64,000 nt of DNA from Bryopsis sp. KO-2023 (Eukaryota; Chlorophyta; Ulvophyceae; Bryopsidales; Bryopsidaceae). The position numbers and the translations under genes are program-made. The notes below the pieces were generated by a model. The model was given only the letters and a program-made list of their open reading frames with translations. It did no database searches and was not told the DNA's origin. Shown one piece after another: positions 37,109-49,529 of this stretch (the stretch's first letter is position 1; every line of letters begins with the position of its first letter). Location of the stretch: contig BSYQ01000001.1 of assembly GCA_030272585.1 (NCBI GenBank), positions 6,882,001-6,946,000 of the forward strand, in the 5' to 3' direction.

Positions 37109-38098
37109 ATGGAAGGGCCGAAAGGATCAGGGAGGCTTATTTCAGACAAATTACCACCGCGACCCAGCGGGAAACTGCAGCAAGGCGTGCGATCTGACGA
37201 CCCGTCCTCGGCATCGACTTCCTACGAAACCGGATCCCGTGGTGGGAGAGAAGGGACGCCTTCGACGTCCGGTGCTCAAAATGCCAAGGCTGCGTTGGAG
37301 CAGCTCAAGTCTCTCGTGGACGATGCCGTGTTTTTGGACGAGGACACTTTCGGTGGGATGAAAACGCTGGCCCATTACAGCCAGAAGCTTCAGGCAAGCG
37401 GTGACGTCCATCGAACTGAATACCAAAAACAAAAAAGCTGCATCCTGCACACACCTCCAGGGAAGGGCCCATTCATTTTTTCTTCAAGTTTTACCTGCTT
37501 GGGTGGAGGGTGGAATGTGCCATGGAGTTCCTGCATCAACTGAAATCCGTAGGTCTAATGCTGAGCTGCAACAAGGGATGCTCTGAAAGACTTCAGATGC
37601 TGCTGAAAACCGCATCCAGGCCACATGATTTCTGACTGATGATCGGTCATTGGTTGATTTCCATACTGACGGGTGTTGCAATGATGCAGAATGCTCAAAA
37701 GCGGATAAAGGCTCTTGGCCAGCAGCTGCTGGCATCCCAGGCCCAATTAGCGCGCAAAGATGAACAGATCCGGGAAGAGAGGGAGAAAACCAAGAGGGTC
37801 GAACGAAAAGTGGAGGAAATACAGCAAGAACTCGACAACAATCAAGGTGAGTTATGCATCGTAGCATTACGGAGTGCAACATCGATGGTGGAATGCCGTT
37901 TATTCATCCGCATGCGTACTACGCTCAAGATAAAATTTTGTTCCCCCTTCCTCCCTGCCTTTAGAATGAAAGTATTTCTCTTGGTGTGTTTTGGCAGTTG
38001 TTTTCAAGATGCATTACAATGAAATCTTGCAACGGAATGAGGAAATCGAAAGGCTGAAATCGGTCATTGAAGGATTGAGCTCCGCTGGGCTGTCATGA
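37109..38098 (+). CDS. small coiled-coil protein, family not recognised
   Basis: Exons 37109-37393, 37690-37846 and 37998-38098 (TGA) give about 180 residues. The first 60 residues are Ser/Gly/Thr-rich and disordered; the rest is helical with heptads (KRIKALGQQLLASQAQL, IREEREKTKRVERKVEEIQ, LQRNEEIERLKSVIEGL). The first junction needs a GC donor (CAG/GCAAGC): only this joins in phase to the acceptor at 37690. The nearby GT at 37400 would put the second exon out of frame. Its start is the first ATG in a head-to-head arrangement with U2AF35, 276 bases away, so the two probably share a promoter. I propose no function. Confidence 0.7.
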
Positions 38099-39278
38099 CA
38101 GCAAGACTGGGACCCCTCCATGTAGCTGTGGTTGTTGCTGTGGGTCTTTTGTTTTTTTCATGTCTGTTTGTGGCTTGCTTTTGTTTGTTCTCTCAACATC
38201 TCTGGGCTCTGGATGGGTGTATTAGATGATGCTTGTTGTGTAGCTTTCCATGCGAAAGCTTGTATTGTGTTAGTGTAAGGATATGGATTCTTTTGGGCTG
38301 CTTTGCCTGCACGAGTAGCGGAAATAATGGATTTCTTGGGAAAAGAAATGTGGATTGATTGACAACATGGCACCAGTTCATTGGTGTTCGAACATTCGAA
38401 AACATCCAGAAAGGAAAATTGAAAAAATTCTGTCTGGGTTATGGCACATGTCTCCGTAATGGTGTCCCATATGTGGAACCGATTGCCTCAGAACAGAAAT
38501 GGTAGAAGTTTTTCTTTTCAGAATCACTTTGGGAGTGGGGGCAGAAGTGAACGTGTGGTGCTGTTTCATTGCTGTTGCCATGGCAGACCATGCTACAGAG
38601 TGACCATTGTGAAGTTATGAAATCATGAGGGATAAGAAACGTAACACTTCCTCCTTTTTGGAGCAAAGCAACACTTTCAAGCATGCCAAATAGAGGAAAT
38701 GCTCGATTCGTTTCTGCAAGAACTGCGACGACGGACCTTTCCACCAAAGAGTTGCACATGTGGGTACGGAAAAGTTGGGTGTCTGGGTTGTGGATTGTTG
38801 CAGAGATATATCGAAAAATGAAAAACAAATTTCCGATCGCTCAAAGAGGGTGGATTAGCATGATTCACCTACAAGGTGAGGAGTGTTTTGCCTCAACTGG
38901 TGAGAAACTGGTACGTAATGGAATACAAGCGGGAGTATTGTGGTGCTGCTGTAGATGGAATCCTCCTTTTTTTCCCTTAATGGATTACAGTAATATTGCT
39001 CTGTGGCGCCCCTTTGATTATGTTCCCCTGGGAGGTCAGAAGACCCAACGCCATATTCCCTCCTCAGTCGCTGCCCTCCTAAACATTGAACACCCCAATC
39101 CACACCCCATCCCCTGTTTTTTCCCTATAATCTACGTTCTCACTTTCTTTCCTCCTGTTACATATGTACAAACTCCATTTCTCCCCCCAACACTCCCCTC
39201 CCTTCCCCCAACACTCCCCTCCTTGCTCTGGTCTGACTTGTTTCCTCATATATCAGGCTAATGCCGATGTTTTCCCAA
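38099..39278. other. intergenic region between convergent genes
   Basis: No exon recognised. A C-rich 20-base unit (ccccaacactcccctccctt) is repeated in tandem, with slight variation, at about 39185-39224. Confidence 0.5.
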
Positions 39279-42200
39279 TCACATGTGGAGTAACGGTACA
39301 TTCGGCAGCCGATTTGCTTCCTCTCTGTGTTTTGCCGCTTGGTCAGTCTCCAGGATTTGTAGGGCTTGCACAGCCCATTCTTCCTTCAGGACTCGCCTTG
39401 CTGCACGAGATATGCCCCCATTTCTATGTTTTGTTGTTTTTAGGATGGAGTCGATCAACCCGGATTCCTTGGCTTCTTCCGGGTCCACCCTTGAATTCTG
39501 AAGACCTCTCAAAATGACCTCGATGCAGCCTTCGCACCACTCTGTTCTCTGACCGCTCCTCTCGAAACGTTGCAGCAGGGCCAAATAAGATTCGATATCT
39601 TGGACCAATCGATCCAATGTGTCATTGTCCTGAAAAAGACAGCACTTAAAAATTGAAGCGGATTGCGGTTTGGGGAAAGAAACACTGGAGGAGAATCAAG
39701 CACCACCGCATACTGAGAATATAACAAAAAATTCAATTGTGCTGGTTTACGTGTTGTGGTCTCAGCCATCTTTCGCACGCTTTTTTAAATCCATACTCTT
39801 CATGATGGGTGACAGCACAATCACCCAAAATTGATTGATTGTTTGATTGTTTGTTGAAAGCACAACTGTTGGGGGCTGTTTCAAAACTGAGCATATCTCT
39901 GTAGATGCGCTTCGATAGAAACTCACATCCACATAGTCTTTGGTGTGAGACTCCAAGTCTTCCAGGATGAGCTTCTGCAGACCACCATTCACGCAGGCAG
40001 GCACCAAGGATGTGACCTTTGGAATTCTTGGATAAATCCTGGGCTTCCCATCCTTCCCTTTGGCCCTGATTTTTTTCTTCCGTTGGTTTCTTTGGAGGTG
40101 ATTAATGTTTCCTGAGCCTCCCAACCAAGATGGAGGTTGCCCACAGAGTCTGTTCCCCTGTCTCCCACCGCCCCCCCTTCCAGTACATCTGCGCCCTCTA
40201 CCTCGAATCCCTGACGCACAAGAAATCAATGAGTCAGGGGCTGCCGAGCTTCTCATTGACTGTGCCAGCCTTCATGTTTTGAAAACAATCGGCCCAATGA
40301 ACAAACGATATCAGAGCTGCATGACCCCAGAAAGAAAAACATACCAAGGGGATAATCTCAGTGCAGAACCATGCCTCTTCGCTTACCGCATCCCCGAGTT
40401 GCCTTGGGCTCCTCTGTCTCCGAAAGCACCACCGTTGCTGCGTCCTTGATATCCAATCCAGACTCAGCCCGATCGGCATCCCCATACGACACCACGTCAT
40501 CTTCCAACTCTCCTTGGCCAGCACCATCCAGGTCATCAAAACAAGACATGCTGAAATCAGGATCGTCAGGAAAGGGGACCTCGTCAATCTCCATTTCCAC
40601 ATCCAGCTCCAATTTGCTCTTCCAGGGGGGTTCCACAGGCTTGAACGAACTGCCATGGAAAAACACGACACCTCCTGCTTCCCCTTCTTTTGGGGCAGCA
40701 CCACTGTTCTGGTCTTGCACTCCAGCCACCACCTGTCCCATCAAATTTGCCACCCATGTGCTGGGGTTGACAGCAGGCTGAGCAAGGGGCGTCTCAGGGC
40801 CTACATTGGCTCCAGCTGCAAGTCGATCAGAGTGCACCGCTGGATTTCCAGGTTGTTTAGAGGGAGCATCCCCTGTTCCCGCTAGAAAGTTTGGCATGGC
40901 ATTCGCTCCCTGGGCCATCATGGGGAAAGGCAAGCCTGGAAAAGGGGCACCGAAACCAGCCATGGGTTGTGGAGGCACGGGAAACATGGGTTTCATCATT
41001 TGTTGCCCCAAAGGTGGTTGGCTTTTCTTGGTGGGGGTGTGGGGCTCTGCATTGGACACTGTCCGAGGTGCATCCTCTTTTTTCTTTGGGGTGGTGGTGG
41101 CCTTCAGTGTATCATCCGACTCCTCTTCGCCCATATTTATTTCCAAGTGTTTCTCACGGGACTCCGAGCTTGCCTGGGGCAGGGAAAAGTGGATCGATTA
41201 CAGAATGCACAAAATAACACAGACATACCCCATTTGACCTGAGGGACTTGTGCTCAAAAACGAGATACCCCGTTCAAGAAACACATACGAGGTGTGGGAA
41301 GCTCGTCAGCAAATCCATGTTTTCTACCACCCAGAAAACTGACAGGGTCTTTTCTTACCCGATGGATTCGTGTGGATGCCTCTCTTTCCTGGCTTGCATC
41401 CGGTCTGGCAGCCTCTGGTTCCCTCCTCCTTTGATTCATCAGCCCCATGGGCATCCCCATTCCATCAAACATCCCTTCCATTCCTCTCATCATCATGGGG
41501 GGCATCATGGGGGGCCTCATGCCGAAAAAACCCATGTAAGCACCTGGAAACATCATAGGATCTCGCTGCCGCCAATCCATCCCCATGAACGGATTTTCCT
41601 GTATCATGGACTCATCCATGTCAATCTCGATCGGGTGGCTGGCATCCAAGCCATTGTCCCCTTGGAGTGCATGCAACCTGGCATTTCTCTGATGGAAGAG
41701 AGTGAGATACTCCTCGCCTGACATGCCGTAGTCGAATGACGGCCATGGCTTGAGAGGCCCCAGCCCATCACCTTGTGGAATTCTTCGTACGGTTGTGCCA
41801 TTGACGACGGTTTTCTTGTCCTTGGATTCACATTCAGCTGCACTGGGTGCAGCAGGTAGGGAGACCCTCGGTGGGGTGTTTTCACAAGCAGCCACCGGAT
41901 TGGACCGGACATGGTTGCCATTTGCTGCGGCACCCTGCTGAATGTCTGACACTGTGTTTGGTGTGGCACCTATACAGTTCCCGTTCCCCTGCAATGGGGA
42001 TGCCTTTGGATTTTGATGATCGGTGGCAGGGTTCGTCGCAGGCGCACACTCTTGCTCGACACCCTCCCTCATGCTGCACCCCAGCTCCCCACCAGCCCTC
42101 TTTTTTTTCCTATTTCTTTCATCCTCTGTGTTGCCATTTTGACTCTTGGTCGCTGCTAATGAGGATGAGGGATTGCTCTGTCTATCTGGATGTTCAGAGG

Positions 42201-43138
42201 CGCTTGGTGGCATGCCCGCACCCCCCCCTTGTTCTTCTTTTGGTCCTGGGCTGTTTCCCTGAGTGCCTTGCCCAGTCACCATTAAAGCGTTTCTTCCGTT
42301 CATTGCGCAGCCATTGGATGCCCCCAGCACATTTCCACTTCCTTTGCAGAAGCTGGGCTGGATATCTTGTTGTTGTTCACCGGTGGATTCATCTGAAACC
42401 TTGCTTGTGTGTGCCTGTGGAGCTCTGGAGTGGTTTCCTTCTGCCACACCTCCATTTAATGGCTTGTGGGGTGAGGATGGTTTGCCAGTGCTGGTTCCAG
42501 ATACCTCTTTGCCATTTAGGTGTTGCGTGTTGTCTGTCAAAGCACATTCCCCAGCAAAACTGTTGGTCAATTGATCTGAGGCAATGGTGAGGAGCGTAGA
42601 ACTGAATGCGAAGAGAAATCAAAAAGTGTGGAGCTGCGTGGATGAATTGCTTACCTTGGGACGCTCCTGCACATTTCTTTCTACTCCCCGGCGTTCCCCC
42701 GTTCTTGTCGTTGCCATTCCGTTGGGTGGTTTCCACCACCGCAGGGACGTCAGCACTCTTGTTGGATTTTTTCATCCTCTTCGCGTATTTGTTGTTTCGT
42801 TTCTTCGTGCTGCCGTTGGCAAGAGCAGACCTTCCTGAGCTTGGTGGAGCCGTTCTTTTCTTCTCGGAAGGCAGGGTGGAGGAGGCGTTTTCCACCTGAG
42901 TGTGCTTTGTTTCGCGCTTTTTTTTCGTGTCCATGTTTCTAATCTCTAACGCTTGTTGGTGCACCGTCTTCAGAGCAGAGCCAACTGGTTCGACAGACGA
43001 CGACTCTCCATCCTCCGACGAAAATCTGCCAGCCTTAGACCGCAGCCCAGCGGAGGCCAGCCAGGCTTGCAACGCTGGACGCGGGTGTGTCTCCTTGAAG
43101 TAACTTATGGTATCGTGTTCGTGATAAATGCCCAGCTT
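39279..43138 (-). CDS. large low-complexity nuclear-type protein with C-terminal TFIIS N-terminal-like (TND) domain; 5' end open
   Basis: Exons 43138-42655, 42575-41359, 41173-40387, 40210-39927 and 39629-39279 (TGA) join in phase and give about 1040 residues plus an unplaced N-terminus; an ATG at 43215 is a candidate start. Regions in order: a short conserved-looking block (YHEHDTISYFKETHPRP), basic nuclear-localisation-like stretches, long Asn/Gly/Ser-rich disorder, a Met/Pro cluster (PPMMPPMMMRGMEGMFDGMG), an acidic region, an RG-rich patch (RGRGRRCTGRGGGG) and a C-terminal helical domain. In the latter, ILRGLQNSRVDPEEAKESGL and ISRAARRVLKEEW follow the TND pattern seen in TFIIS, IWS1, Elongin A and MED26, which bind disordered partners on elongating polymerase. 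A role in transcription elongation is inference. Confidence 0.65.
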
Positions 43139-44724
43139 CTGCAAGGAAACGAAATCGTAAAAAAACCGTTGACACCACCAACGCACAAAGACGTCACACA
43201 GCGAACTTCGAACATCTTAATTCCTTATGGCCTCCACTTTTACTTTGCTGCTTGGCAACTACCTTGAGAGTATCGTCAGACCACGCGCTCCCCCGTCTTC
43301 GAAACCTGCTGCTCCGAGTTCGCGTTGGTATCGTCGGGGGCCAGTCCAAAGCGCCTACGAGCGTTTTACAACACAACGCCTCAGAGGAAACAACTACACC
43401 ACCACACCATTCCAGGTAAAATTTTCGAAAAGCATCGAGCTCCGTTGATGCACCGGTTTTACCGACCCCGCCAAAGTCAGACGTGACGACAGCAGTTTCT
43501 GTTCGAGACGTCACCAGCTTCCACACTCACCCCGCTCGAAACTCGCTCCTTCTTGCGACTTTGATTCTGTATGCTGCGTCTCCTGGTAGGCAAAGACTCG
43601 GTTCAGAAGCAACAAAGTATCACGTGACAGTGGGGAGCAAACGAGGTAACAAAGATCCTGTATGCACCGATAGCGTCACTGTTCGCGGAAACAGAGAAAA
43701 AAAAAGTCACGGGGGGTGTAAAATGCTGGAAGAAGGAAACGATAGGGTCATTCCGTCGTCAACTCGCCATCGAAGTTATGCACCTACGAAATGCGCGCGT
43801 TCAAACTGACAAATATATCGCTTTGGCGCGAGGCAACTAATTTCGTTCCTGCGATCGAACGAAACGCACACTTCCCATAGACCCTGAGAAACGTGCTCGA
43901 CAGAAACCCGAAAAGTCGAGCAACTCGAAAGAATCAAAACCAATTTTCACACTGAAACACCTTTTGAGAATGTGGTGGAGCTTTCTGCCACGGTTTGCGC
44001 ACCGACTCAAACCCCACAGATCCTTCGACGCCTCGCAGATTATTCGTGCGCGTGTGGCGACCTTCGTTTTACTCTGGCTTGGAGATACAGACCGTCGATA
44101 CGAGAACAGAAGAGGGGACAAGGAAGAAAAACAAAGCACAACGATCGTGATTGGCACAAGATATGGCAGTTTTCCCGCCCAGTGTTTTTCAGACGTCGGA
44201 ACAACGAAAAAGAGGCACGTCGATGGCGGAATTTACTAGCGTTCTGGCACCACCATCCTTGCGATTTCGTTCACATTGCATTCTCGGGATGAATGTGGAG
44301 ATCTCACCACCGTGCTTCCGCTTGCCATGCCCCCCTCCACCTGATCGCCGTTCTGAGATGCGATTTCGTTCACGAAACCTCACCCGTATTTCGCAGTCAG
44401 GTGCGTCGGCGGAAAACGACATTTCGCGGAACACAGCCAGTACGATAGTCGTTTCAATTGGGGGAGAAGAGCACCAATGTCGGGTGATGGAATTCATCAA
44501 ACATTACAAGCATCATGTGGATAAAACCCACAACTCTCACTACACTTGTTACTTCCTCCACTCAAAAATGCATTCAAACAGGTCCGCCATCCAAAATCTT
44601 GCCACAACTCCCCACACAAGAACCTATCCTTACTTCAGCACAAGACGATGACGGGCAACCAAAAAACCATAATTCAGGAAAAAGAAAGAAGAAAACTGTG
44701 CCCACAAAATATTGATTTCTCTGT
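43139..44724. other. 5' flank of the TND gene and 3' flank of U2AF65
   Basis: It probably includes the first exon of the TND gene (ATG at 43215). Open frames on the + strand up to 44650 have no recognisable domain and no convincing splice sites. Confidence 0.4.
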
Positions 44725-47700
44725 CTATCCCTGCTTAACATCCATGTAAGCAGTTTTATCAAAAATGCCGGCTTCCACTTTTCTGTTCATGAACATCCGG
44801 CCATTAAGCGCATCCATCAGCCGCTTTGCAGAAACTGCATCCCCCATCTCAAGATACACATGCCCTTCCTGATATAGGAAAAACACACACACACACACAC
44901 CAAAACCAGTCACTACCCGTCTCCAATCACACACCCACAGAAAGAAAAATTCCCACTAGAGGGACATATATATTCGTATTTTGAAATCTACTCTTGCAAC
45001 CCCCTCTAGACACGTTTCTTTCCGCGGGAGCAAACTGTGGATGATGGGATTTGCATTGAAAGAAGGAAAACTCAATTTCGAAAACAAAGACTCGAACAAC
45101 TGGAGGTGCTCTGCATTGGAACATCACATCAGCCAGTCTGAACCGTTTCCAAGATGGAAAAAACCTACACATAAAAATGTGCATGGAGAAACCCGCCATT
45201 ATATATTCCGAGGAAGTGAAGTTTTGACGGGTTTTCCCCATGCACATTTTACACATGCCAGAACTCCACTCCAAGGCTCACCTGAGCAGGTTTTCCATCG
45301 CCACCTTCAGTCCTGGGGATCACCACTTCATGGACCTTACCATACTTGACCACTTCATGCGAAATGTCAGCCAGAACTTCGTCGTATCTGAGACACACCA
45401 GCCCCAGTTTCATCCTTCCAACTGGACCCTCGTCTAGACACAGAAAAAGAAGTAGCGAGCAGACAGACTCCTGATTTCAAACACCCCCCCATTGTGGTCA
45501 CCACTCCCACATCCCCAGCTTTCTTTCTGCACCTCCCTTTCTGTCGGCTTTTTTGTCGTACCTCTCCTGATCCACTATGTCTTGTGCATCCACCATGCTC
45601 GCTAGCCTCACGACTGTCACTCCAGACAAGGCAAAATTCTCATCGGATTTGTCATCTCCACGGAGCTGTTGTTGGGTCCTCCTCACCGTGAGCGTCTTCC
45701 CCCCGACCGAAATGGCACTCAACCCCTCCAAAGCAAAATCGGTAGTTTTGGTGTCCTCATACTCACAGAAGCCATATCCCCTGGAGGTCCCCGCTTCTCG
45801 ATCGGTGATGAGGTTAAACGCTTTGAGGCTGCCGAAGATCTGGAGCAGACTCCGGACTTGATCTTCCCCGAGGTAGGACGGCAAACCTCCTACGAACAGC
45901 TTGTTGGGTCCATCCGCTACCACGGTGTTTACAAGACCTAGAGCAGCTAAATTTAGGTTGCTGTTGGGTTCACTAGGTCCCAACAGAGCTGCTGCAGGGC
46001 CGTTGTAGTCGTGAGGTCTCCGGATTTTCAAGGTTTCCCCTTTGAACATGACTCCATCGAACGCCATAGCGTTGGATGTCTCTTCCACAGATCGAAACTC
46101 CATGAAAGCGAATCGTTTCTCTGGGTTCATGAAGCAGGAGAGGATGGGCAGGCCTGGCAGAGTACAGCCACCGACAATGGTCATCAAGTGGTTGAAAAAC
46201 TGAGTGATCTCGACTTCGGTGACCCCCACAGGCAACCCACCCACATAGATTCGACGGGCATGCCGTGACAACTGTGACAATACACAAACATTTGCATCAA
46301 ATCTCCATCACAGAATCCCATTGACAAGAGCCCCAACTTACAAAGTCAACTAGACAAAATCAATCCAGTTTCTCAACTCATCCAACAGCTATGCATAAAA
46401 ACTAAAAATCACCATTCGGCTGCTTAGAAACGGGGAAATGTCTGCAAGGCAGACACACATGAACTGACCTGCACAGGAGCACATGCACTGGGCCCTTGCA
46501 AAGCAGCCAATCGAGCGGCTTCCGCCGCTCTGGCCACATCTGCTGAAATCCCATCCGTCTCACATCCATCAGCCCCAGGACTCCCTCTTCCCCTCCCACC
46601 CATTGATCTGGATCTGGATCCAGATCTGGACCTGCTGCATCTCGACCGCAATCGAGTTCTGGACCTAGACTCAAACCTCCCCCTATCTGGAGACCTCCCT
46701 CTGTCACTCCTATGCGGAGAGCCATCCCTCCCACGCCCACTCCTATCGTAACCTCTGCTACCAATTTTCCTCCCCTGTCTCAGCCACTTGGACCCCCTGG
46801 CAAAGTCTCGGATTCGGTCATCTTGGCAGTCCATGTAAGTTCTCCCAAATTCGCTCCTCTCTTGTGTTTCGTCACCGCTCGTCCATCCATCGCTCCTCAT
46901 TCTTTTCGAAATCCTGTCCATCCAGTTCCCTTGATCTGCCACTCTATCATCGTGCTGGAAATAGGAGGGGTGCTTCCGCCGAGCATTCGACCTGTCTCTG
47001 TTCCCTGGGCTTCCAGTTGCATCAGCTCCGTCCTCCCTATCGCTGTCGTCCAGACTCTCGGATTTCACGTCGATGCTCCTTTTCTTTTTGTGCTTTTTGT
47101 GTTTCTTCTTGTGTTTCCTTTTCTTTTTTGACTTTTTCATGTGTTGTTCGTAATCAGATTCCTCGTCGGAGTCGTGTCGAGGGAGGCTCTGACTGCGGTC
47201 ACTCTCAGCCTTAATGCTCTTAGCGTCCCTCCTGTCTTTCAAATCATCGCCACCATCAGCAAAATCCGATACGGTCTGCTGCTCTGCCTTTGGTGGCCCG
47301 TCCCTCGACTGGCCAAGGAAAGAGAAGTTGCGGTCCAAGGTGGTGATTCTGTCGATTTGAGATATATCACCCACAAGGCTGCTGATGTCCAAATCAGGTT
47401 TCCCAGATGCACCCAAACTCGCTCCATTCGCCAGGTCTGACTTGACCTTCCCTTCAACGCATTTCTTTTCTGGAGAGGGTATGGGATTCGACCGCTCCCT
47501 GAAGCTCTCCTGCATTCCTTGATCTGGCGAAACCGATGGCTCAGGGGACCATCTCTTCAACACTTTGACAGGGCTCCGCGATCTGCCCCGGTGTCTTCGT
47601 GGGTGCCTACTTCGAGAGGGGCTCCTAGACCTGCTGTCCCGGCGACGTCTTCCACTCTTTCTTTCCTTCCTCCTCCCAGATTTCCGCTTTGTTCTGATTT

Positions 47701-49179
47701 CGGATGGACTCTTGCTCACACTACACCTAGCATAGCCCCTTTTCCTGCGTCCAGACCTCGACCTGGACCTTGATCTGGAGCTTCCTCCACTATTCTCACT
47801 CTTGGAGTGCGTCTGTTCCCCAACAGAAGCCCCTCTCTTTCTCCGATACGACCGACGATGCCAACCTGACCCCACTTTCATCCCCTCATCTCCACCCTTT
47901 CCGTAGCTAGATTCTGGTGAAGCTGGCTGAGGGGAGGGGGCAGCAGCTTTCTGCCTTTCCAGAATTTGTTTCCTTGCTTGCAAGAGCTGCATGCTGGGTT
48001 CAGGCATTTCTGGGACGGTCCTTGGCTCCGGCAAAAACAAATTCAAACCCTCTGGATTCCCTTTCCCTTTCTTCGACGTGCCTGGTTTGGTTTGGCGAGC
48101 CAAGGGTACTTTGTCCGTGGGAGGGATCATCTGCTGCTGCTGTTGTTGCAAATGTTTCGGCTTCACATTGGCTGGAATAATGAGCTTGGCCCCTTTCAAG
48201 TGTTTCACCGTGGCAGCTGCTGCCGGCCTCCCCTTCTCCTCTGCTTCATTTTTTCCGGAATCCTCCACGTTTCCTTCTCCTCCTTTCTTGAGGAATTCTT
48301 GAACTCTTTGTTGCAACTGCACCAATGCTGAGTCTCCATGGCCTCCGGCTTTCGCATGCCCTGGGGTTGCGGTGGCCGTCAATGTCTGAGAAGTGGATGT
48401 ATGCACAGGAGGAGGGGGTGGAGGGGGAGCCGGAGGAGGAGGGGGAGGAGGGGTGGGCTCCTGGACTCCTTGAGGTGTTGTGGATTGTGGGGCGTTGAGA
48501 TCGGATGTGTGGTAGTATTGGCTGTAGGTGTAGTCGGCAGCTTGGGGAGCAGTGGATGGATCTGTGGAAAGGGACCAAAAAACAAAAAGGAAACAAGCAA
48601 TTTGGTTTTTTTCATGAGGGTATACTGGTGGGAGAAATAACTGAAGCAAGGACACTACCACCATACACAAAGGTTGCACCTTGTAGTCAAGTTGGGATTT
48701 CGTTTCGTTCACGCCCAGTCGGTCCTGCAAGACGAAAGGATCCTATGTCACTCAGAAACGCTCTTCCCGACCGCCTTTTCTTTTCTTTTTTTCTTTTTTT
48801 TAAATTTTAATTTCCTTACCACCGAGGGAACGCTTCGCCAGGCCCCATCCCCATAGTTTCTTTTTCTAATAGATTAAAGAAGAGAAGAAAGGAAAGAAAA
48901 AAAGAGACAACATGGTTAAACAAGAAAAAGAGGGCTTTTCCAGAGCGATCTTTTTCTCGGATCACGCGGTGGCGACGTCGGAAACACCAACGAACCTTGA
49001 TGACTCAACGAGTAACCCTCGAAACCATATTCTGTGGGTTGCCCGTAGAAGTCTCTTCCCACAGGATATTGCTGTTCATGGTAAAACTGAGGGAAACCAT
49101 GCCCGCCAACGCTGGCTCCGGTTTCCACTCCAGGCGCAGGAGGATCCACATCCTCGGCGCCTGGCGGTAGAGGCTCCAT
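44725..49179 (-). CDS. U2AF2: U2AF large subunit (U2AF65) with a very long RS-rich N-terminus
   Basis: Exons 49179-48996, 48561-46469, 46271-45562, 45387-45282 and 44868-44725 (TAG) give about 1078 residues, against about 475 in animals. The C-terminal third is standard: RRM1 (RIYVGGLPVGVTEVEITQFF), RRM2 (NKLFVGGLPSYLGEDQVRSLL) and a UHM (YDEVLADISHEVVKYG, GHVYLEMGDA). The 2.1 kb second exon encodes Tyr-rich, poly-Pro, Gln and RS/RK-rich low complexity. Near residue 400, VKVLKRWSPEPS resembles the Trp-bearing ligand motif by which U2AF65 binds U2AF35. U2AF65 binds the polypyrimidine tract at 3' splice sites. The acceptor at 45387 was chosen because it keeps phase and restores the UHM helix. 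The junction of exons 2 and 3 (phase 0, GTGCAG/GTCAGT) is what ties the long N-terminus to the RRMs. Confidence 0.88.
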
Positions 49180-49529
49180 ACCCAGCGCCAATCAAAGTGA
49201 CAACTTCGCTTTTTTCGAACACCTGCTTGGGGAGGAGAGTTGCAGTGTGAGAAGGGCGGAAAAGGTGACTTTTTTAATGGGTGGCTGTAACTGATGTTAA
49301 TGACTGGAGGAAAAGTGTACGACACAGAGCTGGGGAAAAGAGGGATGCTGTTTTCAGATTTTCATGAGGCAGCATGTACTCATTGATCGATTGATTGCAG
49401 ATTTTCCTTCCAGCTGGTTGGGGGGATAGGGCCTCACAGCAGAAAGAAAGAAAGAAAAGCACCGGCAAAAATTTAAGCTTCGATTTGGCCCATTTCCTTG
49501 AATTCTGATTCGATGACAGACTGTGACGA

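Noticed and set aside
43483-44651. Plus-strand open frames upstream of the TND gene
   Set aside because: Arg/Ser/His-rich translations with no similarity and no paired splice sites; likely UTR or intergenic.
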